Shown here: piece after piece, positions 1 to 5,683 of the stretch
Layout of the letters: each line of letters opens with the position of its first letter
Position numbering within the stretch: the stretch's first letter is position 1
Source: Alphaproteobacteria bacterium
GTDB taxonomy: Bacteria > Pseudomonadota > Alphaproteobacteria > Micavibrionales > Micavibrionaceae
Length of the DNA stretch: 7,316 nt
Direction of reading: 5' to 3'
NCBI GenBank assembly: GCA_030427765.1
Contig: JAUICS010000061.1
Coordinates: 1 to 7,316 of the forward strand
Notes under the pieces: generated by a model
The model's database searches: none
What the model was told of the DNA's origin: nothing
Seen by the model: only the letters and a program-made list of their open reading frames with translations
Translations under genes and position numbers: made by a program

Positions 1-296
1 GCGGAGGTTGAAAAGTAAAGCGCCGTTTCCAGATTATTGATATTTTCGATCTGCAAATACATGTATACGAGTGCCCATACCCAGATTTCCAGGATATGCG
101 CTACAAATACGGCCAAGACAACCAGACTGGTTATCGCGGATTTCCAGAAACGTTTCATGTATGTACGCAGTACATGTTCCGCGCGCGGTACGTACCGAAT
201 GATGACGTCAAGCGCGATACCGTGCATGACGACGGTGATGATGATCACAAATGTCCCTAACGTCAGATTTAGAAATATAGAGGGTTCTTCAAACAT
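1..296 (-). CDS. Probable two-TM ion channel family membrane protein, 5' part only (3' end beyond window)
   Basis: The first 98 codons of a minus-strand gene are visible, starting at ATG 294-296; an in-frame TGA lies two codons upstream, so no earlier start is possible. The protein has a hydrophobic helix at about residues 8-35 (rich in I, V and L), a basic stretch near 36-52 (RAEHVLRTYMKRFWK), and a second helix at about 54-82. It then reads NLETALYFSTS before the window ends. The run ETALYFSTS is typical of the start of the pore helix in bacterial two-TM ion channels (Ion_trans_2-type), where a TxGYGD-like selectivity filter follows within about ten residues. That filter lies outside the window, so the channel call is inference from topology and this short motif. 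No clear Shine-Dalgarno precedes the start. It is divergent from the gene at 515. Confidence 0.6.
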   Translation of the reverse strand, partial: MFEEPSIFLNLTLGTFVIIITVVMHGIALDVIIRYVPRAEHVLRTYMKRFWKSAITSLVVLAVFVAHILEIWVWALVYMYLQIENINNLETALYFSTS

Positions 297-334
297 ATTT
301 CAAAGATCACTGGAAAACAGAAAATGTGCAAGGT

Positions 335-340
335 TTTATA
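335..340 (-). promoter_or_regulatory. Possible -10 element for the leftward channel gene
   Basis: On the minus strand this hexamer reads TATAAA, five of six matches to the sigma-70 -10 consensus. It lies 38 bases upstream of the ATG at 296. The only -35-like sequences further upstream (TTTACT or TTACTT) match poorly or sit 18-19 bases away. This is the best -10 in the right place, but the call rests on one hexamer. Confidence 0.3.
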
Positions 341-409
341 AACGCGTGCCACAAATATAAGTAAATTCACCTGAAAAGAGTATCGATGAAATTTTCTGTA
401 AAAAAATTC

Positions 410-438
410 TTGCCATAAGAGAATTATTCGTCTATAAC
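410..438 (+). promoter_or_regulatory. Sigma-70-type promoter for the gene at 515
   Basis: A -35 hexamer TTGCCA (410-415, five of six consensus bases) and a -10 hexamer TATAAC (433-438, five of six) are separated by exactly 17 bases. Transcription would start near 445 and leave a leader of about 70 bases before the ATG at 515. The leader is very AT-rich, with runs of T and A, and I see no stable hairpin or riboswitch in it. The 218-base gap at 297-514 holds nothing else I can name apart from this promoter, the weaker leftward -10 and the ribosome binding site at 503-507. Confidence 0.6.
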
Positions 439-502
439 ACCCCGAGTTTTTATTTTCATAAATCTAAAAAACAATATTTTTTGAACAACATTTGACAAGA
501 TT

Positions 503-507
503 GAGGA
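503..507 (+). promoter_or_regulatory. Ribosome binding site fixing the start at 515
   Basis: GAGGA lies seven bases before ATG 515-517, an ideal spacing. It supports this start over the next in-frame ATG at codon 20, which would also remove the arginine-rich N-terminus. Confidence 0.75.
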
Positions 508-514
508 CATAACA

Positions 515-1822
515 ATGGCACAACGCAGAAGAAGATATGATAACGGAGCAGCTGCACGCACATCATTTGGCATGGCAGACCGCTCATTTCGTTTAGCACA
601 AACGTTTAATTCCAAGACATTACTTTACGCAATCGGTATTACGGCATCTGCATTATTGGCAGCGTCGTTGGTTGCGAACTTTGATGTATTGGTAGACGGT
701 AACCTTGGTCAGGCAATATCCGACCTTTCCCGTAATCCTGCGGTCATTGGTGAATGGCTTCTTGAGGCAGGTCGCAATACGATTGCATTTGCCGATACAA
801 AACCTGCTGAATTCCTAGGAAGTATTATTTCAGGTGCAGGTAGTTTCTTTGCCGCCAGTGCCGCCCTTGACGCACGTCGTTCACGTAATGAGCTTCGTAA
901 AGCGGAAGAGAGAGAACTTCTGAGAATGGAAGAAAGTGTTGCCGACTACAATATTCTTCAGGTGTCACACACACGCTACATTGAAGAGCAAACAGCAGAT
1001 GGTGAAACTGTATTCAGACAAAAATTCACAGGTAAGGGTGAATTCAAGGTTGAAGATTTCATCGACCGTAACGTTGAAGTTACACGTCAAATCATCAAAC
1101 ATGCATTTATTTACTGTTCTACGAAAGACAATGATGTTCGTTCAACATCTGAACTGTCTTGGGTTAGGAAAGGTGAACAACGTACAGAATCATTGTTTGA
1201 GGCGATTGAACAAGTTCTGGCCCGTGACCCTGCATTCGCGCATCTTCGTAAGAAAGGCATTGTAACGGCAGAAACGGTTAACGATATGCTACGCCGTAAC
1301 ATGCAAAACAAACTGGGTGATACACTTATCGGTAAGGGTATGCCGGAAGACATTTTCTTCGACGTGCGTATTGAGCGTACAAAGAATACAAAAATGCGTA
1401 TTCTGACCGTTGATGCGGACTACGTTAACGGTGATAAGGCACTTCCAACACGTGATCAGGTTGTTACGACATCAAACCGTAAACCGGTTGTTGATGCGGC
1501 TGGTCGTCCAAACCCGACAATTAACAGACCTGACCTGACAAAGCAGACACACGATCCTGAGGCGGAGCACACACATTTCCAAAGATTGGAAACAATCACG
1601 GATATTGTAGAGAATCTTCAAGCGGCTGGAAATGCACGTTTTGCAGTTGCTGTTGAGATTGAAGATCCTCAAGTGGCAATTGAGGCGGCATTGGATACTG
1701 CAAATACGACGATTGCAGTTTTGGAAGATACAGTCCTAAGATTGGCAACGATGAACGCCGCAATTGCAAGAAAGGCTGGTTTAGATCCTGCAGAATTCGG
1801 TTTTGGTGCGGGGCCACGCTAA
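515..1822 (+). CDS. Unrecognised 435-residue membrane-anchored protein with large cytoplasmic domain
   Basis: I do not recognise this family. The N-terminus is strongly basic (RRRR at 4-7). A hydrophobic helix at about 35-57 is followed by about 40 mostly polar residues and a second, weaker, Gly/Ala/Ser-rich hydrophobic stretch at about 97-119. By the positive-inside rule the N-terminus and everything after 120 should be cytoplasmic, with a short periplasmic loop at 58-96. Residues 120-142 are highly charged (DARRSRNELRKAEERELLR) and could form a short coiled coil. A mixed alpha/beta region runs from about 145 to 303, and 304-352 is polar and Pro/Thr/Asn-rich, probably a linker. Two amphipathic helices fill about 354-371 and 384-421. 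No cysteine pair, nucleotide-binding loop or known catalytic motif is visible. The gene has its own promoter and ends at a strong terminator. Its codons favour CGT and ACA and look AT-richer than those of the gene at 1900. The reading frame is clean, so it is very likely a real gene. Confidence 0.85.
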   Translation: MAQRRRRYDNGAAARTSFGMADRSFRLAQTFNSKTLLYAIGITASALLAASLVANFDVLVDGNLGQAISDLSRNPAVIGEWLLEAGRNTIAFADTKPAEFLGSIISGAGSFFAASAALDARRSRNELRKAEERELLRMEESVADYNILQVSHTRYIEEQTADGETVFRQKFTGKGEFKVEDFIDRNVEVTRQIIKHAFIYCSTKDNDVRSTSELSWVRKGEQRTESLFEAIEQVLARDPAFAHLRKKGIVTAETVNDMLRRNMQNKLGDTLIGKGMPEDIFFDVRIERTKNTKMRILTVDADYVNGDKALPTRDQVVTTSNRKPVVDAAGRPNPTINRPDLTKQTHDPEAEHTHFQRLETITDIVENLQAAGNARFAVAVEIEDPQVAIEAALDTANTTIAVLEDTVLRLATMNAAIARKAGLDPAEFGFGAGPR

Positions 1823-1839
1823 TGTCATAACGAAGTTTA

Positions 1840-1867
1840 AAAAAGCCGGTCCTGTGATCGGCTTTTT
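1840..1867 (+). terminator. Strong rho-independent terminator between the two unknown membrane-protein genes
   Basis: AAAAAGCCGGTC (1840-1851), a CTGT loop (1852-1855) and GATCGGCTTTTT (1856-1867) form a 12-base-pair stem with a single G-U pair. The T run continues as TTTTTATTT. The A run on the 5' side means the hairpin could also work on the minus strand. It begins 18 bases after the stop of the 515-1822 gene and ends 32 bases before the next start, so the two genes are probably not one simple operon unless it is leaky. Confidence 0.85.
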
Positions 1868-1887
1868 ATTTGCAAAAAGAATTTTAA

Positions 1888-1893
1888 GAGAGG
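1888..1893 (+). promoter_or_regulatory. Ribosome binding site for the gene at 1900
   Basis: GAGAGG lies six bases before ATG 1900-1902 and supports that start. Only 20 bases separate it from the terminator hairpin. I see no convincing -35/-10 pair for a separate promoter in the gap. If one exists it must overlap the end of the upstream gene or the terminator. Confidence 0.65.
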
Positions 1894-1899
1894 CATTAA

Positions 1900-2976
1900 A
1901 TGGAACTCTGGGAATACTTCAATACGCTTGTTGGCTTTAAAGATCATATCGAGGTTGTATGGACCGCATTGCTTTTGGCCGGTTATCCACTGACATGGCT
2001 TGGAACCCGTCAATGGGAACGTCATAAACAGCGAAAAGAACGCGAACGCCAGAAAGAGGAACTGATGTCGGGTGAATTCCGTATCGGGGCATCGGTACCA
2101 ATCAGTGTTACAATGTATGAACAATCGGTTAAAACGCGAACCATAGGCGGTGCGGATCGCCCGGTTATCGAGCAAACCATACGTGATGTTTCGGCCTTGC
2201 CTGTACAAGTGCTTATTGGCGGTGATTTTGAAGCCCTGAAAGATGATTTTGAAGAGGCATATGAATGGTGTTCAAGGCAGAAGGGCAAAAAAGACTCTGT
2301 TAATTTCCGCCGCGGTATAAAGGAAACAAGCGACAGTGCAGATGCCATTATCAACCGTATGAACATTTCTCTCGCCGGTCCGGTTGCCGCGGCCATTAAG
2401 GCCGATGGCGGGTTCCCGATGGAGAATTATGAGGAAATCCTGGATCAGGCCGCCGAACTTGGAAAACAGGAAGTGGAAATTCCGTTCATTCCGTTATTGG
2501 CCGTGGACGGAACCGCAACAAAGAAATTGCGTATTATGCCGGTGCCACTGGCATGGATTATTGGTGAGGAAGACCTTGCAGCCGCTGGAATTTATGATCG
2601 GAAGGACTTGTACCTTCCTGAAAAACGCGTTGAGCCTCCGATTCAGGAACTGTTGGCCATTATCGACCGCGGCGGGTATTACGCGCCGGATGAATGGAAC
2701 CGCCAGCGTGAACGTCTGGAAACACTAAAGATTCTTATCGAACAGGTACGTGAGGAATATCTTGGCGCGGAATACGCAAAAACTGGTGTGGGTATTCCGG
2801 AGGCCATTCAAACCTTGAATGAAAAGGGAGAAATCGATCAATTTGCAGATACGCTGTTCAATCGTGTCGGAATGGTTAAATTAAAGGTTCCGGATAGCCA
2901 CTGGCACAAGGTAATCCAAACTGGTTTACATGGCTTGGGTGACAAAATCGGTTTTCTTGTTAATCAGTTGACCTGA
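1900..2976 (+). CDS. Unrecognised 358-residue single-pass membrane protein with cytoplasmic domain
   Basis: I do not recognise this family. A short N-terminus leads into one hydrophobic helix at about 17-36 (VVWTALLLAGYPLTWLG). A dense basic/acidic stretch follows at 37-55 (QWERHKQRKERERQKEE). The positive charge after the helix predicts N-out/C-in topology, with nearly the whole protein cytoplasmic. A beta-rich segment lies at about 59-107, a helix at 110-124, and a mixed region at 150-220 ending in strand-like runs (EIPFIPLLAV, then TKKLRIMPV). Residues 246-290 are strongly helical, and the C-terminal 60 residues are mixed. No enzyme motif is evident. The layout (N-terminal anchor, charged juxtamembrane helix, alpha/beta cytoplasmic domain) repeats that of the protein at 515-1822, and short stretches look alignable, so the two may be distant relatives or partners. 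It ends 18 bases from the convergent small gene at 2995. Confidence 0.85.
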   Translation: MELWEYFNTLVGFKDHIEVVWTALLLAGYPLTWLGTRQWERHKQRKERERQKEELMSGEFRIGASVPISVTMYEQSVKTRTIGGADRPVIEQTIRDVSALPVQVLIGGDFEALKDDFEEAYEWCSRQKGKKDSVNFRRGIKETSDSADAIINRMNISLAGPVAAAIKADGGFPMENYEEILDQAAELGKQEVEIPFIPLLAVDGTATKKLRIMPVPLAWIIGEEDLAAAGIYDRKDLYLPEKRVEPPIQELLAIIDRGGYYAPDEWNRQRERLETLKILIEQVREEYLGAEYAKTGVGIPEAIQTLNEKGEIDQFADTLFNRVGMVKLKVPDSHWHKVIQTGLHGLGDKIGFLVNQLT

Positions 2977-2994
2977 TTGGTCATGGAAAATGCG

Positions 2995-3174
2995 CTATTC
3001 GTCCTCGCCGACAACGCCGTGCGGGTCATTTTCGACCAAATCGGCAAGTTGGCGGTATACCCGGCCATTTTCATGCATTTGGTCTTTCAAAGGCTCATTC
3101 TGTTCACCAATGGTTTCAAAAAATTTGGCGGCATCGCGTAATAATTGTGCGGCTAGCTGGGCATGTGTTGGCAT
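2995..3174 (-). CDS. Small acidic protein, 59 residues, function unknown
   Basis: A minus-strand frame runs from ATG 3172-3174 to TAG 2995-2997. The product begins MPTHAQLAAQLLRDAAKFFE, has a central EQNEPLKDQM, and ends in the acidic tail GVVGEDE. It is predicted to be almost entirely helical with one proline break near residue 28. It has no signal peptide or membrane segment, so it is probably soluble and cytoplasmic. An excellent ribosome binding site, AAGGAG (3181-3186) six bases before the ATG, argues that it is translated. I have an unverified impression that similar short proteins starting with a THAQLA-like stretch occur in other alphaproteobacteria. It lies 69 bases downstream of pheA on the same strand, so it may be co-transcribed with pheA. 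I cannot assign a function. Confidence 0.75.
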   Translation of the reverse strand: MPTHAQLAAQLLRDAAKFFETIGEQNEPLKDQMHENGRVYRQLADLVENDPHGVVGEDE

Positions 3175-3180
3175 TGGTGA

Positions 3181-3186
3181 CTCCTT
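3181..3186 (-). promoter_or_regulatory. Strong ribosome binding site of the 59-residue protein
   Basis: On the minus strand the sequence reads AAGGAG, six bases ahead of ATG 3174. This is one of the best Shine-Dalgarno matches in the window and the main sign that the short frame is a gene. Confidence 0.7.
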
Positions 3187-3243
3187 TTTCCTTAACCTAG
3201 CATGACGGCATATGGGGTACGCAACCCCAAATATTGAATAAAA

Positions 3244-4158
3244 TCAAGAATCTTCCAGAAATGCCTCACGAAACGGATGTGTGGGATACGTGCCAACAAT
3301 GTTCACATCCTTTGCATAGAAATTCAGCTCATCAAGGGCAAGGCGCATTAAACGCTCCTCCGGATGCCCTTCAACATCGCAATAAAACAGCGCGGCCTGA
3401 AACGTCTCATCAACGTAGGATTCCAGCTTTGTCATGTTAATGCCATTTGTGGCAAAACCGCCAAGGGCCTTATAAAGCGCGGCCGGTATGTGACGTACGG
3501 CAAAGAACAGGGACGTTAAAACACGTTCACCAGGATTGTAGTCCGGCACAAACGGGTCTTTTGAAAGGATAAGAAAACGTGTGGTATTGTGGTCGGCATC
3601 TTGAATATCATTTGCCAAAATATCAAGGTTATATATTTCCGCCGCCAGTTTCGATGCAATAGCCGCCTGTGTCTTATCATTTTTACCGGCAACTTCTTTC
3701 GCCGCACCGGCGGTATCGGCATGAATATGTGGATTTAAACCATGCTCACGGATGAATTTCCGGCATTGCGGAATGGCGTGAACGTGACTATGTACATCGC
3801 TCAAACTATCAAGTGTTGTTCCGGGCACGGCCATCAATGCGTGGTGAATTGGTAAAAATGTTTCCCCGATGATGTGAAGTCCGCCCTTTGGAAGCAGGTG
3901 GTGAACGTCGGCAACACGTCCCGCGAGGGTATTATCAATTGGAATCATGGCCAGATCGGCATTTCCATCGTTTACCGCGCCAAATGCGTCCTCGAATGCA
4001 TGTGATGGAACGGTCTCCATATCCGGAAATACCGTTCGGCATGCCATATCGGAGTAGGCGCCGTGTGCGCCCTGAAAAGAGATGCGTTTATAGCCCTTTT
4101 CGGTTGCATGTTCACGAAGTTTGGCGTAAGTCTGGCTGGTACTTGATGGTGTTGTCAT
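3244..4158 (-). CDS. pheA: Prephenate dehydratase with C-terminal ACT regulatory domain
   Basis: This enzyme converts prephenate to phenylpyruvate, water and CO2, the committed step to phenylalanine, in the cytoplasm. The 304-residue length fits the monofunctional form without a chorismate mutase domain. The catalytic domain spans about 25-198. It opens with ISFQGAHGAYSDMACR and includes the conserved AMIPIDNTLAGRV segment (70-82) and the TRF active-site motif at 193-195 (in NTTRFLIL). The ACT domain follows at about 212-290. Its AALYKAL (226-232) and TKLESY (243-248) segments correspond to the GAL and ES motifs of the phenylalanine-binding site, so feedback inhibition by phenylalanine is expected. 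Residues 1-23 are a short N-terminal extension. The start at 4156-4158 has only a weak, A-rich ribosome binding site. Alphaproteobacteria often carry kdsB between pheA and the divergent cytochrome c gene; here kdsB is absent. The product assignment is secure. Confidence 0.96.
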   Translation of the reverse strand: MTTPSSTSQTYAKLREHATEKGYKRISFQGAHGAYSDMACRTVFPDMETVPSHAFEDAFGAVNDGNADLAMIPIDNTLAGRVADVHHLLPKGGLHIIGETFLPIHHALMAVPGTTLDSLSDVHSHVHAIPQCRKFIREHGLNPHIHADTAGAAKEVAGKNDKTQAAIASKLAAEIYNLDILANDIQDADHNTTRFLILSKDPFVPDYNPGERVLTSLFFAVRHIPAALYKALGGFATNGINMTKLESYVDETFQAALFYCDVEGHPEERLMRLALDELNFYAKDVNIVGTYPTHPFREAFLEDS

Positions 4159-4170
4159 GTATTTCTTTGT

Positions 4171-4200
4171 TATATATGGAATTTAGCTATTCAAATTCAA
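4171..4200 (-). promoter_or_regulatory. Possible pheA promoter
   Basis: On the minus strand TTGAAT (4195-4200) and TATATA (4171-4176) are 18 bases apart, which would give a leader of only about 6 bases and is short. The region is generally AT-rich with other possible -10 hexamers further upstream, such as one around 4204-4210, so the exact promoter is uncertain. I see no leader peptide rich in phenylalanine and no attenuator. Confidence 0.3.
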
Positions 4201-4239
4201 AACGATATAATTTAGATTTGCTTATAAGAGATTTTTTAT

Positions 4240-4292
4240 CCTTACGCTAGGTCAAATTCGGCCAAACAATTGATTTTCATCAAAGCGTAAGG
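4240..4292. repeat. Nine-base perfect inverted repeat in the pheA-cytochrome c control region
   Basis: CCTTACGCT (4240-4248) and AGCGTAAGG (4284-4292) are exact inverted copies separated by 35 bases. The right arm starts on the base immediately after the FNR-type box. The spacing, about 44 bases centre to centre or roughly four helical turns, would suit a looping or cooperative protein pair. It is too far apart for a single dimeric operator of ordinary size. It could also fold in RNA if transcribed through. Confidence 0.5.
4270..4283. promoter_or_regulatory. Perfect FNR/FixK-type binding site
   Basis: TTGATTTTCATCAA matches the TTGAT-N4-ATCAA consensus recognised by FNR, Anr, FnrL and FixK regulators at every defined base. 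Its centre lies between 4276 and 4277. A -10-like hexamer TACTAT at 4306-4311 implies a transcription start near 4318, which puts the box at -41.5, the standard class II activating position. It lies 64 bases ahead of the cytochrome c start, so that gene is the likely target, switched on at low oxygen. An effect on the divergent pheA is possible but less likely. Confidence 0.8.
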
Positions 4293-4305
4293 GGCGCGGA
4301 CCTCT

Positions 4306-4311
4306 TACTAT
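4306..4311 (+). promoter_or_regulatory. -10 element of the FNR-dependent cytochrome c promoter
   Basis: TACTAT matches four of six -10 consensus bases. No good -35 hexamer sits 16-18 bases upstream, which is usual for an activator-dependent class II promoter. The position fits an FNR-family dimer at -41.5. The predicted leader is about 30 bases. Confidence 0.5.
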
Positions 4312-4347
4312 ACCAGGTGGAATAATATAAGAAGTGATTGCTGAACG

Positions 4348-4983
4348 ATGTCTGAGATGGATTTTAACAAAATATTTGCCGCAATTCTAATTGGTGGATT
4401 AGCCGTTATGTTAACGGGTTTTTTTAGTAAGAAAATCGTGCATGAAGAGCATATTGATACACCGGCATATCCGATTGAGGGTGTTGCAATGCCGGGAGCG
4501 AATATTGTTAAAAAGGTTCAAAAACCTGACCCCGTTATGGAATTGATTGCGATTGCCGATATTTCACGTGGTGAAAAACTGTCCAAACAATGCGCGGCAT
4601 GTCATTCCTTCACTAAAGACGGTCCAAATCAAGTTGGACCGAATTTATGGAACATCGTTGGCAATCCGAAAGGCAGTAAAGACTTTTCCTATTCGGCGGC
4701 TTTGACTGAAAAGGGTGGTAGCTGGAGCTACGCCTCATTAAATCACTTCCTATGGAAGCCAAAAGTATACATCAGCGGTACAAAAATGAACTACATCGGT
4801 ATTAAGAAGCCGGAAGATCGTGCCGCGATGATTGCATGGCTTCGTACGTTGTCCGATAGTCCGGTTGCATTTCCGTCTGCCTCGGATATCGAGGCCGAGA
4901 AAGTTGATCTCGCTCCGCCGGAGATGGATGAAAGTGCTGACGCTGCTTCGGTCGCGCACGACACGCATGGCGGTCATCATTAA
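4348..4983 (+). CDS. Membrane-anchored monohaem cytochrome c (CycM/c552-like)
   Basis: The protein is a class I c-type cytochrome of 211 residues that should carry electrons on the periplasmic face of the inner membrane, probably between the bc1 complex and a terminal oxidase. One uncleaved N-terminal helix at about 8-26 anchors it. A linker to about residue 65 follows, then a haem domain of about 100 residues. The haem-binding motif is CAACH at 82-86, followed by VGPNLWNIVG (96-105). The axial methionine is M147 in GTKMNYIGI, and the C-terminal helix of the fold is about 156-168. Residues 171-211 form an acidic, disordered-looking tail ending in HDTHGGHH, which is unusual and may bind metal. 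An in-frame TGA two codons upstream limits the start to ATG 4348 or ATG 4357. Neither has a strong ribosome binding site. The FNR-type box upstream suggests oxygen control. I withhold a gene symbol because CycM-like proteins are not finely distinguishable here. Confidence 0.92.
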   Translation: MSEMDFNKIFAAILIGGLAVMLTGFFSKKIVHEEHIDTPAYPIEGVAMPGANIVKKVQKPDPVMELIAIADISRGEKLSKQCAACHSFTKDGPNQVGPNLWNIVGNPKGSKDFSYSAALTEKGGSWSYASLNHFLWKPKVYISGTKMNYIGIKKPEDRAAMIAWLRTLSDSPVAFPSASDIEAEKVDLAPPEMDESADAASVAHDTHGGHH

Positions 4984-4995
4984 TTCTCTGTAAAC

Positions 4996-5673
4996 TTAAG
5001 TGTAATCACGCTCGCCGAATACGGCGGTGCCAACGCGTATATATGTCGCGCCGCAGGGAATGGCCTTTTTGTAATCGCCGCTCATCCCGATACTCAGTTC
5101 CGGAAGGTTATGTTTCTGTGCCATTTGGGACAGCATGGCAAAATGCATACCCGCAGGTTCATTCACCGGCGGTATGGCCATTAAACCGATAATGTTCAGT
5201 TTATGATCATTCCGGCAGGCGGTAAGAAAATCATCAAGTTCAGACGGAAGAATACCGGCCTTTTGCTCCTCCTCACCTGTGTTTACCTGAATAAAACAGG
5301 GCAGGTGACGATTTTGTTTTTCCATTTCCTTGGCAAGTTCTTTGGCCAGTTTTGGCCGGTCAACGGTTTGAATACAATCAAACAGGGCAACCGCGTCCTT
5401 TGCCTTATTTGTCTGAAGTGGCCCAATCAAGTGCAATTCAACATCGGGAAATTGTTCTTTGCGGTGGGTCCAGTGCTGTTGCGCCTCCTGCACACGGTTT
5501 TCACCGTAAAGTCGGTGTCCGGCGGCCAGTGCGGCATCAATACGGTCATCCGGCTGGACCTTGCTGACCGCAATTAATTTTACATCATCCCCGTTACGGT
5601 CCCAATCCTTGGCCGTTTTGGCAACTGTTTCACGAATGGCTGCAATATTCTGCCGAATGGTTTCTACAGGCAT
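4996..5673 (-). CDS. yggS: YggS/PROSC family pyridoxal phosphate-binding protein
   Basis: This family (PLPBP, COG0325) binds pyridoxal 5'-phosphate and helps keep free PLP and amino/keto acid pools in balance; no enzyme reaction is firmly established. The 225-residue length is normal for the single alanine-racemase-like TIM barrel. The PLP lysine is K38 in LIAVSK. Other landmarks are YGENRVQE (56-63), HLIGPLQTNK (81-90), the FIQVNTGEE strand (127-135) and the C-terminal signature GMSGDYKKAI then TYIRVGTAVFGER (196-222). Arg213 and Gly215 of that signature are in place. The gene follows the aminotransferase by 10 bases, so it is probably the second gene of that operon, and its ribosome binding site must lie in the aminotransferase stop region (a weak AGGG). 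It converges with the cytochrome c gene, with 12 bases between the stops and no terminator visible in that gap. Confidence 0.95.
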   Translation of the reverse strand: MPVETIRQNIAAIRETVAKTAKDWDRNGDDVKLIAVSKVQPDDRIDAALAAGHRLYGENRVQEAQQHWTHRKEQFPDVELHLIGPLQTNKAKDAVALFDCIQTVDRPKLAKELAKEMEKQNRHLPCFIQVNTGEEEQKAGILPSELDDFLTACRNDHKLNIIGLMAIPPVNEPAGMHFAMLSQMAQKHNLPELSIGMSGDYKKAIPCGATYIRVGTAVFGERDYT

Positions 5674-5683
5674 TTATATTGAA

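Noticed and set aside
37..360. Plus-strand open frame of 107 codons
   Set aside because: It lies antisense to the channel-like gene, whose hydrophobic helices make sense in the minus frame. The plus product is cysteine- and threonine-rich without a domain pattern and has no ribosome binding site.
492..497. Perfect TTGACA -35 hexamer
   Set aside because: A matching -10 would fall around 513-520, across the start codon, and no suitable hexamer is there. The pair at 410-438 is much better.
2990..3205. Plus-strand open frame of 71 codons after the gene at 1900
   Set aside because: It is antisense to the 59-residue gene, has no ribosome binding site, and its product is a serine/cysteine/tryptophan-rich shadow.
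3213..3229. Hairpin TGGGGT-ACGCA-ACCCCA downstream of pheA, as a terminator
   Set aside because: The stem is only six base pairs and no T run follows on either strand, so it is not a convincing rho-independent terminator. It may simply be chance or a weak RNA structure in a pheA-small gene transcript.
3888..4250. Plus-strand open frame of 120 codons
   Set aside because: It overlaps the conserved catalytic region of pheA in antisense and runs into the control region. The product has no recognisable pattern.
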